This document shows positions 15,787 through 24,963 of a stretch of DNA of 64,000 bases, one piece after another (position 1 is the first letter of the stretch; each line of letters opens with the position of its first letter). A program made the translations under genes and the position numbers. The DNA is from Vulcanimicrobiota bacterium. Lineage in GTDB: Bacteria > Vulcanimicrobiota > Vulcanimicrobiia > Vulcanimicrobiales > Vulcanimicrobiaceae. The stretch spans positions 62,001 to 126,000 of the forward strand of contig PMOS01000031.1 in assembly GCA_003161435.1 (NCBI GenBank), written 5' to 3'. Under the pieces are notes generated by a model. That model ran no database searches. It was not told the origin of the DNA and saw only the letters and a list, made by a program, of their open reading frames with translations.

Positions 15787-16667
15787 TATGCCGGGACCGG
15801 CCTCATGCGTTCCGCCAGCAGCCGCGGGATCTCCGACGGCCGATCGGCGACCGGGACGCCGGCCGCGGCGAACGCCTTGACTTTCGACTCCGGGGTTCCG
15901 GTGTTGCCGGAGATGATCGCGCCGGCGTGGCCGAGCCGCTTGCCCTCGGGTGCCGAGCGCCCACCGATGAACCCCACCACCGGCTTGTCCGGGATATGGT
16001 CCTTGATGAACGCGGCCGCGTCTTCTTCGTCCGACCCGCCGATCTCGCCGGCGACCACGATCGCCGCGGTCTCGGCATCGTTCGCGAACGCGCGCAGGCA
16101 ATCGACGAACGTCGTGCCGATAATCGGATCGCCCCCGATTCCCACGCAGGTCGACTGGCCGAACCCGGCGCGCGTGAGGCCATCGACGATCTCGTAGGTC
16201 AGCGTCCCCGAGCGCGAGATCATCCCGACGTTGCCTTCTTTGAAAATATGGGACGGCATGATACCGACCAGCGACTTACCCGGCGAGATGAGGCCGGGGC
16301 AGTTCCCACCGATGATGCGCATCCCCGGCGTGGTGTTGACCACGCGCAGCATGTCGTGCGCCGGGATCCCTTCGGTGATGCAGACCGCGAGCATGATCCC
16401 CGCGTCGTGCGCCTCCCACAGCGCGTCGGCGCCGGCGAACGGCGGCACGAAGATGATCGAGTGCGTCGCTCCGGTGGCGTCGACCGCGTCCCTGACCGTA
16501 TCGAAGACGGGCTGGCCGCTCTCGATCGTCGTCCCGCCCTTGCCGGGGGTGACGCCGCCGACGATCTTGGTGCCGTACGCCAACATGCGCTGCGTGTGGA
16601 ACGCACCCTCGCGCCCCGTGATGCCCTGCACGATCACTTTGGAGTTCTTGTCGAGAAAGATCGCCAC
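15786..16667 (-). CDS. sucD: succinyl-CoA synthetase (ADP-forming) alpha subunit
   Basis: 293 residues, normal length. The alpha subunit binds CoA and carries the phosphohistidine intermediate; with SucC it interconverts succinyl-CoA and succinate with ATP formation in the TCA cycle. Seen: [20 protein letters not shown] (CoA-binding Rossmann start), [35 protein letters not shown], and [20 protein letters not shown] with the active-site histidine. The GTG at 16667 follows the sucC stop by one base and gives the conserved [11 protein letters not shown] start. Confidence 0.96.
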   Translation of the reverse strand: MAIFLDKNSKVIVQGITGREGAFHTQRMLAYGTKIVGGVTPGKGGTTIESGQPVFDTVRDAVDATGATHSIIFVPPFAGADALWEAHDAGIMLAVCITEGIPAHDMLRVVNTTPGMRIIGGNCPGLISPGKSLVGIMPSHIFKEGNVGMISRSGTLTYEIVDGLTRAGFGQSTCVGIGGDPIIGTTFVDCLRAFANDAETAAIVVAGEIGGSDEEDAAAFIKDHIPDKPVVGFIGGRSAPEGKRLGHAGAIISGNTGTPESKVKAFAAAGVPVADRPSEIPRLLAERMRPVPA

Positions 16668-16668
16668 G

Positions 16669-17859
16669 TCAGTTGCTCCCGTTCGCCAATGCGACGGCGC
16701 GCGCGGCGCCTTCATCCATCGTCTCCACCGGCACGAAGCCGGCCCGGTCCAATATGGCTCGTCCTTCTTCCGCGTTCGTTCCGGTCAACCGCACGACGAG
16801 CGGAACTTTGCGAACGTCATCGCCGGCCAACGCTTCGACGATTCCTTTGGCGACTTGATCGCCGCGCGTGATCCCACCGAAGATGTTGATGAACATCGCC
16901 TTCACGCGCTCGTCGGACGTGACGAGCTTATAGCTTTTTTTCACCAGATCGGCTTGCGCTCCGCCACCGATGTCGAGGAAGTTCGCGGCTCCGCCACCCG
17001 CGTTTCCGATCGCGTCCATCGTCCCCATCCCGAGCCCGGCGCCGTTCGCGATCGTGCCGACCGTCTTGGCCGGTTTCCCCGGTTCATCGGGAAAGCGCGC
17101 GTAATTGCTCATGCCCAGTCCGATCGCAACCGCCGCCGCCTGATCTTCGTCGGCCGGAGCCGCCGTGTTCCAGGCTGCAATGTCCGGGTGCTTGTAGAGC
17201 CCGCTGTCGTCGAGCTCGACCTTCGCGTCGCTCGCGATCACGCGTCCGTCTTTGGTCAACACGAGCGGATTGATTTCGACCAAGGTCGCGCCGTAGTCCA
17301 TGAAGAGGGTGTAGAGCGCCCCGAGGACCGACGGAAACGCCTTGCGATAGCCGTCCGGCAGCTGCGCGCGGAACGCAAGCAGCCGGCCCATGAACGGCGA
17401 GTAGCCGGCAGCCGGATCGACCCAATACTTCTTGATGTCGTCGGGATTCTTCGCTGCAACTTCTTCCACGTCCATACCGCCGAATCGCGAAACCATGACG
17501 ATGGGCTTCTTCGCCGCCCGGTCGATGGCGATCGAGACGTACGCCTCGCTCGCGATGTCGACTTTCTCTTCGACGAGCAGCGACTTCACGTGCTCGCCGG
17601 CGGGATTTTGGATCGACTGCAGGAGCTTGCCGATCAACTCGCGCGCCAGCATTTCGCCTTGCTGTGCGTCGTCGGCGAACTTGATCCCACCGGCCTTGCC
17701 GCGACCGCCCATTAGTACCTGGCTCTTGAGCACCCACGAGCCCGGATGCGCGGCGAGGTACGACTTCACGTTGTCGGCGGTCGTCGCGAAGACGCCTTCC
17801 GGCGTCGGGATGCCGACGCGCCGGAACAGATCCTTGCCCTGATATTCCATCAACTTCAT
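16669..17859 (-). CDS. sucC: succinyl-CoA synthetase (ADP-forming) beta subunit
   Basis: 396 residues. The ATP-grasp subunit binds nucleotide, Mg and succinate. The start [20 protein letters not shown] is the canonical SucC opening, which fixes ATG 17859 rather than the ATG 27 bp upstream. Also seen: [19 protein letters not shown] (ATP-grasp lysine), [54 protein letters not shown] and [11 protein letters not shown]. sucC-sucD and the small CxxC gene form a leftward operon. A dispersed-repeat copy lies just upstream. Confidence 0.96.
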   Translation of the reverse strand: MKLMEYQGKDLFRRVGIPTPEGVFATTADNVKSYLAAHPGSWVLKSQVLMGGRGKAGGIKFADDAQQGEMLARELIGKLLQSIQNPAGEHVKSLLVEEKVDIASEAYVSIAIDRAAKKPIVMVSRFGGMDVEEVAAKNPDDIKKYWVDPAAGYSPFMGRLLAFRAQLPDGYRKAFPSVLGALYTLFMDYGATLVEINPLVLTKDGRVIASDAKVELDDSGLYKHPDIAAWNTAAPADEDQAAAVAIGLGMSNYARFPDEPGKPAKTVGTIANGAGLGMGTMDAIGNAGGGAANFLDIGGGAQADLVKKSYKLVTSDERVKAMFINIFGGITRGDQVAKGIVEALAGDDVRKVPLVVRLTGTNAEEGRAILDRAGFVPVETMDEGAARAVALANGSN

Positions 17860-17900
17860 CGGACGCCCACCGTTCCGCGCGACCAAACACGGCCCCTGGA

Positions 17901-17920
17901 CCCTTCGACGAGCTCAGGGT
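17901..17920. repeat. dispersed repeat copy 5
   Basis: CCCTTCGACGAGCTCAGGGT, in the space between divergent sucC and the exported protein gene. A partial echo (AGGGTCAGGGTGATG) follows at 17933-17947. Confidence 0.7.
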
Positions 17921-17989
17921 CCGCGCTCGAGTAGGGTCAGGGTGATGCCGTCAGGCCGACGAATCCCAGCGGAGAGAGGAAGGACCGGT

Positions 17990-18721
17990 ATGCGCTGCTT
18001 GCTCGCCTTCGTCGCGGTATTCGCCGTCGTCACCCCGCAGGCTGCGTCCGCGGCCGACCGGCTCAAACCGCTCCGAACGCTCGTCTACACGATCGTGTAT
18101 TCCGCGCAAGACCGCAACGACGAGCATATCTCCGGTTTCAACAGCGGCGGCAACGGACCGGGCACCCCCGGCAACGTGATAACGCGCGTCAGCGACAGCG
18201 GTGACAACGGAACGCTCACCGTGAATGTGGTGGCTGCAACGCCCGACGGCGGTCTCGTCGTCGACGCCGCGTTCGACGGCAAGTCGACGCAGCAACCGGC
18301 ATTGCGCGTGGCGATCTTTCCGGACGGCCGTCTGTCCACGCCGCCGGACGCGGTGCTCAGCCCCGCCGCCGCATACCTGCTTCCGCTGCTCGCTCGCGGC
18401 CTCGTCGCGGACCGCCAAATCGAGTTGGGCGCGACGTGGTCACAACCCGTGGCGGCGCCGGCCAAAGGGGCGACGACGTTTCGCGTGATGCTCGTCGACG
18501 GCGACAAGGCTACGTTGAAGATCGCGGGATCGGTCAGCGTGCGCGGCACGCGCGGCTACGACGAAACCGACGCCGGCACCGCCGTCTACGACACGGAAAA
18601 ATTGGCTCCTGTGTCCTACGATCTCGTCGTAACAATGCGCCACGCCGTCGCGGAACAATACGTCACCTCGAGCGCGCGCCTGACGGCAAAGCTCGTCAGC
18701 GACTCGTTCGGAGCGAAGTAG
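17990..18721 (+). CDS. secreted hypothetical protein
   Basis: 243 residues starting at ATG 17990 behind GGAGAGAGGAAGG. A clear signal peptide (CLLAFVAVFAVVTPQAASAA) suggests export. The mature part reads as beta-rich (LRTLVYTIVYSAQD, GTLTVNVVAATPDGGLVVDA, ATLKIAGSVSV), ending in a lipocalin- or LolA-like run of strands, but I do not recognise a family. It is followed after 12 bp by a DUF393 gene. Confidence 0.75.
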   Translation: MRCLLAFVAVFAVVTPQAASAADRLKPLRTLVYTIVYSAQDRNDEHISGFNSGGNGPGTPGNVITRVSDSGDNGTLTVNVVAATPDGGLVVDAAFDGKSTQQPALRVAIFPDGRLSTPPDAVLSPAAAYLLPLLARGLVADRQIELGATWSQPVAAPAKGATTFRVMLVDGDKATLKIAGSVSVRGTRGYDETDAGTAVYDTEKLAPVSYDLVVTMRHAVAEQYVTSSARLTAKLVSDSFGAK

Positions 18722-18733
18722 CCGCCGGCCATC

Positions 18734-19135
18734 GTGGGCACCGGCAACGTGGCGCCGCGGGTGGTCGTGCTGTTCGACGGCGTCTGCAACCTGTGCAACG
18801 GCGCAGTGCGGTTCATCTCGACCAATGACCGGGAGGGTCGGTTCGCGTTCATCTCGCTGCAGTCGCCGCAAGCACGCGAGTTGCTGGGCGATCGCCCGCC
18901 GGATCCGGACGAACCCGACTCGATCGTTCTGCTGGACAACGGCCGGCGCTACGAGCGCAGCGACGCGGTGCTGCATATCGCGCTGTGGCTGCGCGCACCG
19001 TGGCCGCTCGCTTTCGCGGCGATCCTGATCCCGCGCCGCGTGCGCGACGATATCTATCGCTGGATCGCGCGGAATCGTTATCGCTGGTTCGGCCGAGCCG
19101 ACGTCTGCGCGCTCCCGCCGCCGCACGCGCCCTAA
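18734..19135 (+). CDS. DUF393/DCC-family thiol-disulfide oxidoreductase-like protein (YuxK-like)
   Basis: 133 residues. The family's eponymous motif is near the start: FDGVCNLCNGAVRFI (Asp then Cys-x-x-Cys), followed by a thioredoxin-like layout and the family's ALWLRAPWPLAF, RDDIYRWIARNRYRWFGR and a cysteine close to the end. Activity is presumed to be redox; it is not well established for the family. GTG start at 18734, 12 bp after the previous stop, so probably co-transcribed with its neighbours. Confidence 0.88.
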   Translation: MGTGNVAPRVVVLFDGVCNLCNGAVRFISTNDREGRFAFISLQSPQARELLGDRPPDPDEPDSIVLLDNGRRYERSDAVLHIALWLRAPWPLAFAAILIPRRVRDDIYRWIARNRYRWFGRADVCALPPPHAP

Positions 19136-19139
19136 AGAC

Positions 19140-19856
19140 GTGCCCTGGGCCGTGGCGATGGACTGGCGCGACGCGCTCTTCCTGCACTGGCGCGTCGACG
19201 CCGAGGCGATGCGGCGCGTCATCTCGCCCGACCTCGCGCTCGACCTCTACGACGGCAGCGCCTGGATCGGCATCGTCGCGTTCCGCATCACCGGCGCGCG
19301 CCTGCGCGGCCTGCCACGGTTTGCCGCGCTGCCGCCCTTCAACGAGATCAACGTCCGCACGTACGTCCGCGACGCGGAGAAGCCCGGAGTCTGGTTCCTC
19401 AGTCTCGACGCCGCTAACACGCTCGCCGTCTGGGCCGGCCGCACCGGACTGCACTTGCCGTACGTGCACGCGCGAATCGACGGCAAGTGGGACGGCGCGA
19501 GCTGCACCTACGGTTCCGAACGAATCGCTCGCACGACCGGCGCGCGCTTCGACGCCACCGCACGCATCGACAGCACCGCCCGCAACACCGCACCGCACAG
19601 CCTCGAATACTGGCTAGCCGAGCGCTACTGCTTCTTCACCCGCGACAGCCATGGCAGAACGCTGCGCGGCGACGTCGAGCACGAGCCCTGGCCCCTGTAC
19701 GACGCGACGCCGGCGATTGCAGCGAACACGCTCCTCACCGCAGCCAACGTCGTCCCGTTCGACGACACCCCGCTGGCCCACGCCTCGCCAGGTGTCTCAA
19801 CCCGCGCCTGGCCCTTGCGTCCAGCGCGAATCGCAACATCATCGTTCCAGCCATGA
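19140..19856 (+). CDS. DUF2071 (YqjF-like, acetoacetate-decarboxylase-fold) protein
   Basis: About 238 residues. The typical DUF2071 text is seen: WRDALFLHWRVDAEAMRRVI, SPDLALDLYDGSAWIGIVAF, FNEINVRTYVRD, GVWFLSLDAAN and LEYWLAERYCFF. The fold is that of acetoacetate decarboxylase but no function is established for this family. The first start is GTG 19140; ATG 19158 (MDWRDALF) is also possible. Last gene of a rightward group of three, followed by repeats. Confidence 0.85.
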   Translation: MPWAVAMDWRDALFLHWRVDAEAMRRVISPDLALDLYDGSAWIGIVAFRITGARLRGLPRFAALPPFNEINVRTYVRDAEKPGVWFLSLDAANTLAVWAGRTGLHLPYVHARIDGKWDGASCTYGSERIARTTGARFDATARIDSTARNTAPHSLEYWLAERYCFFTRDSHGRTLRGDVEHEPWPLYDATPAIAANTLLTAANVVPFDDTPLAHASPGVSTRAWPLRPARIATSSFQP

Positions 19857-19875
19857 CGGCGGGCACGCATCGTCG

Positions 19876-19899
19876 TCCTTCGACAAGCTCAGGATGACA
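19876..19899. repeat. dispersed repeat copy 6
   Basis: TCCTTCGACAAGCTCAGGA followed by TGACA, just past the DUF2071 stop. A degenerate partner (CCCCGACAAGCTCAGGCGA, from 19906) follows at once. Confidence 0.75.
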
Positions 19900-19966
19900 A
19901 GATTTCCCCGACAAGCTCAGGCGATCAAATCCCAGCCGGAGGTGCTCCCGCACCTCACGCCACCAT

Positions 19967-20031
19967 CGTCAACAACAATCGTCAACCACGATCATCAACC
20001 AGGGTCGTCAACCGCGATCGTCAACCAGGGT
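19967..20031. repeat. tandem array of five 13-bp units
   Basis: Units are CGTCAACAACAAT, CGTCAACCACGAT, CATCAACCAGGGT, CGTCAACCGCGAT and CGTCAACCAGGGT, with a sixth partial unit (CGTCAGTCGA) that contains the stop codon of the acyl-CoA dehydrogenase gene. Confidence 0.85.
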
Positions 20032-20033
20032 CG

Positions 20034-21197
20034 TCAGTCGAAGCGCCCGAGCATGCCCCGAGCGATGACGAGCTGCTGAATCTCCGAAGTCCCCTCGTAG
20101 ATCTCGGTGATCTTCGCATCACGATAGTAGCGCTCGACCGGAAACTCCGTCGTATAGCCGTACCCGCCGTGAATCTGCACCGCCTCAGAAGCGTGCACGC
20201 GCGCCGCGGTCGACGCGAACAGCTTGGCCTTCGACGCTTCGACGACGAACGGCCGGCCCGCGTCGGCCAGCGCCGCCGCCCGGTAGACGAGCAGCCGCGC
20301 CGCGTCGAGATCGGTTGCCATGCGCGCGATCTTGAACGAGATCCCTTCGTGCGCCGCGATCGGCTTGCCGAACGCGACCCGCTCGCGCGCGAACGCGATC
20401 GACGCGTCCAGGCAGGCGGAGAGGATCCCGGTCGCTTGTGCCGCGATCCCGATGCGCCCCGAGGTGAGCGCGGTGAGCGCCTGCGTCAGGCCGGTCCCTT
20501 CGTTGCCGAGCAGCGCCGATGCCGGGCAGCGCACGTCGTCGAACGCGAGATCGACGGTGTTCGAGGTGTGGATCCCGAGCTTCTCGGTCGTGCGTTCCAC
20601 CACGATCCCCGGCAACGAGCTGTCGACCAAGAACGCGCTGATCCCCTTGGCGCCCGGTCCGCCGCTGCGGAACATCGCCATCACGACGCCGGAGTAGCCG
20701 CCGTTGGTGCACCATTGCTTGCGACCGTTGAGGATCCAGTCGTCGCCGTCGCGCCGCGCCGTTGCGCGAATCGCCGCCGCATCGGATCCGGCGTCGGACT
20801 CGGTGAGGCCGAACCCGGCGATCACGTCGCCTGCGGCCAACAGCTCCAGCCACTGCTGCTTCTGCTCGTTCGAACCCAACCGCGCGATCGCGTTGCAGAT
20901 CATCGAATGGACCGAGACGGTCACAGCGGTCCCGGCGTCGACGCGCGCCAGCTCTTCGATCGCCAGGGCGTACGCGACGTAGTCGGCCTCGATGCCGCCG
21001 TTCGACTCGGGGACGAGCATTCCCATGAGCCCGGCCTCGGTGAGCTTAGCGTACAGTGCGCGCGGAAAGGTGTGCGCCTTGTCCCACGCGGCGATGTGCG
21101 GTGCGATCTCGCGCTCGGCGATCTCGCGCGCGGCGTCGCCGATCTGCCGCTGCTCGTCGGTCGGTTCGAAACCGACGAAGCGGGTCGTTTCGGTCAC
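20034..21197 (-). CDS. acyl-CoA dehydrogenase (short-chain/butyryl-type)
   Basis: 387 residues. FAD enzyme that oxidises acyl-CoA to trans-2-enoyl-CoA, passing electrons to ETF. Marks: GFGLTESDAGSDAAAI (FAD and substrate contact), WILNGRKQWCTNGGYS, GRIGIAAQATGI, QIHGGYGYTTEFPVERYYRDAK and EIYEGTSEIQQLVIAR, which contains the usual catalytic Glu of short-chain types (YEGTSEIQ). The GTG at 21197 overlaps the stop of the upstream 3-hydroxyacyl-CoA dehydrogenase gene (GTGA). With the two upstream genes it forms a C4/short-chain acyl-CoA operon; no crotonase is present in the window. Confidence 0.93.
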   Translation of the reverse strand: MTETTRFVGFEPTDEQRQIGDAAREIAEREIAPHIAAWDKAHTFPRALYAKLTEAGLMGMLVPESNGGIEADYVAYALAIEELARVDAGTAVTVSVHSMICNAIARLGSNEQKQQWLELLAAGDVIAGFGLTESDAGSDAAAIRATARRDGDDWILNGRKQWCTNGGYSGVVMAMFRSGGPGAKGISAFLVDSSLPGIVVERTTEKLGIHTSNTVDLAFDDVRCPASALLGNEGTGLTQALTALTSGRIGIAAQATGILSACLDASIAFARERVAFGKPIAAHEGISFKIARMATDLDAARLLVYRAAALADAGRPFVVEASKAKLFASTAARVHASEAVQIHGGYGYTTEFPVERYYRDAKITEIYEGTSEIQQLVIARGMLGRFD

Positions 21198-22078
21198 CGC
21201 ACCGGCATGGGAGCGGCGACCGGTGTACCGTTGGGCGACGCTGTATAATCGTAGAACCCGCGACCGGACTTCTTGCCCAGCCAGCCGGCGGCGACGTACT
21301 GCTTGAGCAGTGGGCACGGCCGGTACTTCGAGTCGGCGAAGCCTTCGTGGAGCACGTTCATGATGGCCAGACACGTGTCGAGCCCGATGAAGTCGGCCAG
21401 GGTCAGCGGCCCCATCGGATGGTTCATCCCGAGCTTCATCACGGTGTCGATCGCTTCGACCGACGCGACGCCTTCGTAGAGCGCGTAGATCGCTTCGTTG
21501 ATCATCGGCAGCAAAACGCGGTTGGAGATGAAGCCGGGGAAGTCGCGCACCTCGACCGGCGTCTTGTCCAGCTCGGTCGCCAAGTCGCGCACGAACGCGA
21601 ACGTCGCGTCCGACGTCGCGATCCCGCGGATGATCTCGACCAGCTTCATCACCGGCACCGGATTCATGAAGTGCATCCCGACGACGCGCTCGGGCTTCGA
21701 GGTCGCCGCGCCCAGCACGGTGATCGAGATCGACGACGTGTTGCTCGCCAGCAGCGCCTCGGGCGGTGTGTTGCGATCGAGCACGCGAAACAGGTCGAGC
21801 TTGAGGTCGAGCCGTTCGGTCGCGGCCTCGATCGCCAGCGCGACGTCGAGATCGTGGAAATGCGGCCGGGCGTCGATGCGGGCGAGCAGGTCGCCGCGGT
21901 GCTCCGGCGTGAGCCGGCCTTTTTCGACGTCTCGGTCGAGCCGCTTGGCGATCGCGTCGATCCCGGCGCGAATGCGCGCCTCGTCGATGTCGTTCAGCAG
22001 CACCTCGTGGCCCTTTGCGGCCAGCACTTGCGCGATGCCGTTCCCCATCTGACCGGCACCGACGACGAGTATGCGCAT
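21194..22078 (-). CDS. hbd: 3-hydroxybutyryl-CoA (3-hydroxyacyl-CoA) dehydrogenase
   Basis: 294 residues, the single-domain-pair form typical of Hbd/PaaH. NAD(P)-dependent interconversion of 3-hydroxyacyl-CoA and 3-oxoacyl-CoA. Seen: LVVGAGQMGNGIAQVLA (Rossmann), EAATERLDLKLDLF, ASNTSSISIT, the catalytic His in GMHFMNPVPVMKLVEII, DFPGFISNRVLLPMINEA, and GMNHPMGPLTLADFIGLDTC. Start ATG 22078, 9 bp after the thiolase stop. Confidence 0.95.
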   Translation of the reverse strand: MRILVVGAGQMGNGIAQVLAAKGHEVLLNDIDEARIRAGIDAIAKRLDRDVEKGRLTPEHRGDLLARIDARPHFHDLDVALAIEAATERLDLKLDLFRVLDRNTPPEALLASNTSSISITVLGAATSKPERVVGMHFMNPVPVMKLVEIIRGIATSDATFAFVRDLATELDKTPVEVRDFPGFISNRVLLPMINEAIYALYEGVASVEAIDTVMKLGMNHPMGPLTLADFIGLDTCLAIMNVLHEGFADSKYRPCPLLKQYVAAGWLGKKSGRGFYDYTASPNGTPVAAPMPVR

Positions 22079-22087
22079 CGTTCGCCC

Positions 22088-23419
22088 TCAGACTTTGACG
22101 AGGACCGCGTCGCCCTGGCCGCCCCCCGAACAGATGGCGGCTATGCCGTAGCCGCCGCCGCGACGGCGGAGCTGCTGCACCACCGCAGCGACGATTCGCG
22201 CGCCCGATGCGCCGATCGGATGGCCCAGCGCGACGGCGCCGCCCTGCACGTTGATCACATTTGGATCGAGACCCAGCCGGGTCGCCGCGGTCAACGCAAC
22301 GGCCGCGAACGCTTCGTTGATCTCCCAGACGTGAATGTCCGAGGCTTTGAGGCCCTGCCGGTCGAGCAGCTTCTGCGCGGCCATCGCCGGGACGAGCGCG
22401 AGATACGGCGGATCCCACGCCACGCCGGCGTGATCGACGATCTCGCCGAGCGGCTCCGCCCCGACCGACCGCGCGTAGGCGGCGCTCGACAGGACGAGCG
22501 CCGCTGCGCCGTCGTTCACGCCGGGCGCGTTCCCGGCCGTGATCGTGCCGCCGGCGTCGATCGGCTTGAGCTTGGACATCGTTTCGAAGGACGCGTCGGT
22601 CCGCACCGGCTCGTCGCGGTCGACGCGCGCATACGGCACGTCGCCGGTCACGTAGGGCGAGTAACGGGTCGGGTCGGCGATCATGTTCTGCGGCGGGACG
22701 TGATCCCACACCGAACCGCCGCCCGCTCCCGCCAGCACCGGGATGCGCTCCCGGGCCGGGACCGGGACGGCGTCGACGACGATCTTGCCCTTGGCTTTGG
22801 TCGCGACGTTGATCGGCGCGATCTCCGCCGCGAAGTTGCCGGCCTCGTGCGCGTCGTGCGCGCGCTGGTGGCTCCGAAAGGCGAACTCGTCCTGGACCGC
22901 GCGAGTGACGCCGAGCTCGGCGGCGACGCGGGCACCCTGCGCCGCCATGGCTTCGTCGAAGTAGTAGTCCCACAGACCGTCGTTGATCATTGCGTCGACC
23001 AGCGTCGCGTTACCGTAGCGGTAGCCGCCGCGCGCGCCGGGCAGCAGATACGGCGCGTTCGACATCGACTCCATCCCGCCGGCAACGACGACGTCGTGGT
23101 CGCCGTCGGCGATCGTCCGAGCGGCGTACACGACCGCCAGCATCCCCGAGGCACAGACCTTGTTCACCGTCTCGGCGGTCGTCGTCTTGGCCAGACCGGC
23201 CTTGAAGGCGGCCTGGCGTGCCGGTGCCTGACCGGCCCCGGCCTGGATGACCTGCCCCATGATGACGTGCTCGACGTCGGCCGGGTCGATCCCGGCGCGC
23301 GCGATCGCGTTGCGAATCGCGTCGCCGCCCAGGCTGGTCGCGACGAGGGAGGAAAGCGCGCCGCCCAGTCGCCCGAAGGGCGTGCGCGCGGTCGAAAGGA
23401 CGACGGTACCGGACTTCAT
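22088..23419 (-). CDS. acetyl-CoA acetyltransferase (thiolase) with an internal insertion
   Basis: 443 residues against about 390 usual for biosynthetic thiolases. Joins or splits acetyl-CoA/acetoacetyl-CoA. The nucleophile Cys89 (NKVCASGM), His400 (GHPIGASGAR) and Cys430 (CSGGGQGD) are all present. The extra length is a loop-like segment at about residues 208-270 (for example AGAGGGSVWDHVPPQNM and TRYSPYVTGDVPYAR), placed before the usual RTDASFETMSKLKP. The start MKSGTVVLSTARTPFG fits ATG 23419. It follows the cation efflux gene by 5 bp and leads the thiolase-hbd-acd group. Confidence 0.93.
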   Translation of the reverse strand: MKSGTVVLSTARTPFGRLGGALSSLVATSLGGDAIRNAIARAGIDPADVEHVIMGQVIQAGAGQAPARQAAFKAGLAKTTTAETVNKVCASGMLAVVYAARTIADGDHDVVVAGGMESMSNAPYLLPGARGGYRYGNATLVDAMINDGLWDYYFDEAMAAQGARVAAELGVTRAVQDEFAFRSHQRAHDAHEAGNFAAEIAPINVATKAKGKIVVDAVPVPARERIPVLAGAGGGSVWDHVPPQNMIADPTRYSPYVTGDVPYARVDRDEPVRTDASFETMSKLKPIDAGGTITAGNAPGVNDGAAALVLSSAAYARSVGAEPLGEIVDHAGVAWDPPYLALVPAMAAQKLLDRQGLKASDIHVWEINEAFAAVALTAATRLGLDPNVINVQGGAVALGHPIGASGARIVAAVVQQLRRRGGGYGIAAICSGGGQGDAVLVKV

Positions 23420-23424
23420 ATCCG

Positions 23425-24363
23425 TCACAACTTCGTTGAGAAGCCGAGGGATTCCCGAGGCACCTGCGTGCACACGATCGTCGTATCCGGGTCGCAGGTC
23501 TCGCACTCGAACTGGATCGTCGAGTGGGCGATTTCGAAATCCGCCCGCATCGCAGCGTCGATCGAACGCAGGATGGCGCTCGCCTCGCTGAGCTTGCGGT
23601 CGTCCAGCACGACGTGGGCGGAGAGCGCGTGACTCCCCGACCCGATCGTCCAGACGTGTAGATCGTGAACGCCCACGACGCCCGCGACCCGGACGATCCG
23701 CGCGCGCACGACCGGGATGCCGGCGTGGTCCGGCGTGCTTTCGAGCAGCACGTCGCCGGCCTCGCGCACGATGCGCACCACCCCGGCGATCACGATTGCG
23801 GCGACGAACAGCGACAGCACCGGATCGATCCAGGCCGCCCCCGTGACGGCGATCAGGGCGCCGCCGGCGACCACCGCGAGCGCGCCGAGCGCATCGCCCA
23901 CCACGTGCAGGATCGACGCGCGCAGGTTCAGGTCGTGGCGCCGGTCCCCGAGCAGGACCAGCGCGACCGCGACGTTCACCGCGAACCCGATCCCGGCCAC
24001 GATCGCCATCAGCGAACCCGACGGCAGCTCGGGATGGATCAGCCGCTTCACGGCTTCGACCGCGATCAGGATCGTGACGGCGGTGAGCAGCGCGCCGTTG
24101 GCCAGCGCGGCAAGGATCTCGTAGCGCGCGAAACCGTAGGTCTGGCGATTCGTCGCCGGGCGTTTGGCCGCGACCGCGGCGGCCAGCGCGATCCCGAGCG
24201 CGACGCCGTCCATCGTCACGTGAACCGCGTCGGAGATCAGCGCGAGCGAGCCGGCGCGCACGCCGCCGGCCAGTTCGAGAACGGCGACGCCGGCGGTCGC
24301 CGCCAGCGCGATCTTCAGCCGCGTCGTAGAAGCGACCGGATGAAGATGATCGCCGTGCGTCAT
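23425..24363 (-). CDS. cation diffusion facilitator (Zn/Cd/Co efflux) transporter
   Basis: 312 residues with six hydrophobic helices, typical of the CDF/ZitB family: divalent metal/proton antiport out of the cytoplasm. The metal-site pattern is visible in helix 2 (SDAVHVTMDGVALG) and helix 5 (LHVVGDALGAL). The C-terminal cytoplasmic domain carries VVGVHDLHVWTIGSGSHALS and a Cys pair near the end (FECETCD). The start ATG overlaps the stop of the upstream ICMT-family gene (ATGA). Confidence 0.93.
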   Translation of the reverse strand: MTHGDHLHPVASTTRLKIALAATAGVAVLELAGGVRAGSLALISDAVHVTMDGVALGIALAAAVAAKRPATNRQTYGFARYEILAALANGALLTAVTILIAVEAVKRLIHPELPSGSLMAIVAGIGFAVNVAVALVLLGDRRHDLNLRASILHVVGDALGALAVVAGGALIAVTGAAWIDPVLSLFVAAIVIAGVVRIVREAGDVLLESTPDHAGIPVVRARIVRVAGVVGVHDLHVWTIGSGSHALSAHVVLDDRKLSEASAILRSIDAAMRADFEIAHSTIQFECETCDPDTTIVCTQVPRESLGFSTKL

Positions 24364-24953
24364 GCTCGCAGTGTTTTGAACGCTAGCACCGCGAGGGCGG
24401 CGCCCATGGTCAGCCAGGTCCGGGATTCCGCTTTGAAGATCACGTCGGGATCGTATGACCCGTGCTGTGGCTCGGCGGGTTCCAGCGCCGGGATGATCCG
24501 CGGAACGCGAGAGGTGTAGTCGTCGAAAGCGTCGCCGAACTTGCCGCGCAGGAATGCTTCCTCGTGCGGAACGATCACCGAGTACACGGCCACCATCGCG
24601 GCCAGCGAACCGAGCACGAGCGCGCCGCGCGCCGGCGCCGAGTTCTTCCCGGTGAACGCAAGCGCGAAGCCGGCCGCGGTGACGAAGTTTCCGACGTACA
24701 ACGGATTGCGAACGTAGGCGTACGGTCCGGCGGTGACCAGCGCAGGTGCGGTGACGCTGTCTGAGCGCGTCGTCACGCCGCTGTAGCCGACGGCCCACAT
24801 GCGAATCGCCTCGCCGGCGAATGCCAGCGGCAACCCGCTCGCGACCGAGAACGCGCTGGGCTTGCCGAACGCGGCGAGCGCGACCGCCGGAAGCACCAGC
24901 AGCATTCCGCGGTTGCCGAAGACGAAGGAGCCGAAAGTCTGGTCTGAGTTCAC
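24360..24953 (-). CDS. isoprenylcysteine carboxyl methyltransferase-family membrane protein
   Basis: 197 residues with four to five membrane helices. The conserved block GPYAYVRNPLYVGNFVTAAG and later HEEAFLRGKFGDAFDDYTSRVPR are the SAM-binding half-motifs of the ICMT/PEMT (phospholipid or isoprenylcysteine methyltransferase-like) family. The bacterial substrate is unknown. A GTG at 24953 begins 10 bp after the GDP-deoxyhexose reductase stop. Confidence 0.87.
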   Translation of the reverse strand: MNSDQTFGSFVFGNRGMLLVLPAVALAAFGKPSAFSVASGLPLAFAGEAIRMWAVGYSGVTTRSDSVTAPALVTAGPYAYVRNPLYVGNFVTAAGFALAFTGKNSAPARGALVLGSLAAMVAVYSVIVPHEEAFLRGKFGDAFDDYTSRVPRIIPALEPAEPQHGSYDPDVIFKAESRTWLTMGAALAVLAFKTLRA

Positions 24954-24963
24954 CTGGTCACCG

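Noticed and set aside
19967-20041. Possible CRISPR array
   Set aside because: Units are 13 bp and directly joined with no spacers, and there are no cas genes; a simple tandem repeat.
20034-22973. Apparent 979-residue fusion of an unknown domain with acyl-CoA dehydrogenase
   Set aside because: The first ~590 residues are an alternate frame of hbd and thiolase; the GTGA overlap and family alignment set the start at 21197.
21056-23632. Rightward 858-codon open frame over acd, hbd and thiolase
   Set aside because: Despite the length, it is the complement of three well-recognised genes and reads as Arg/Asp/His-rich noise.
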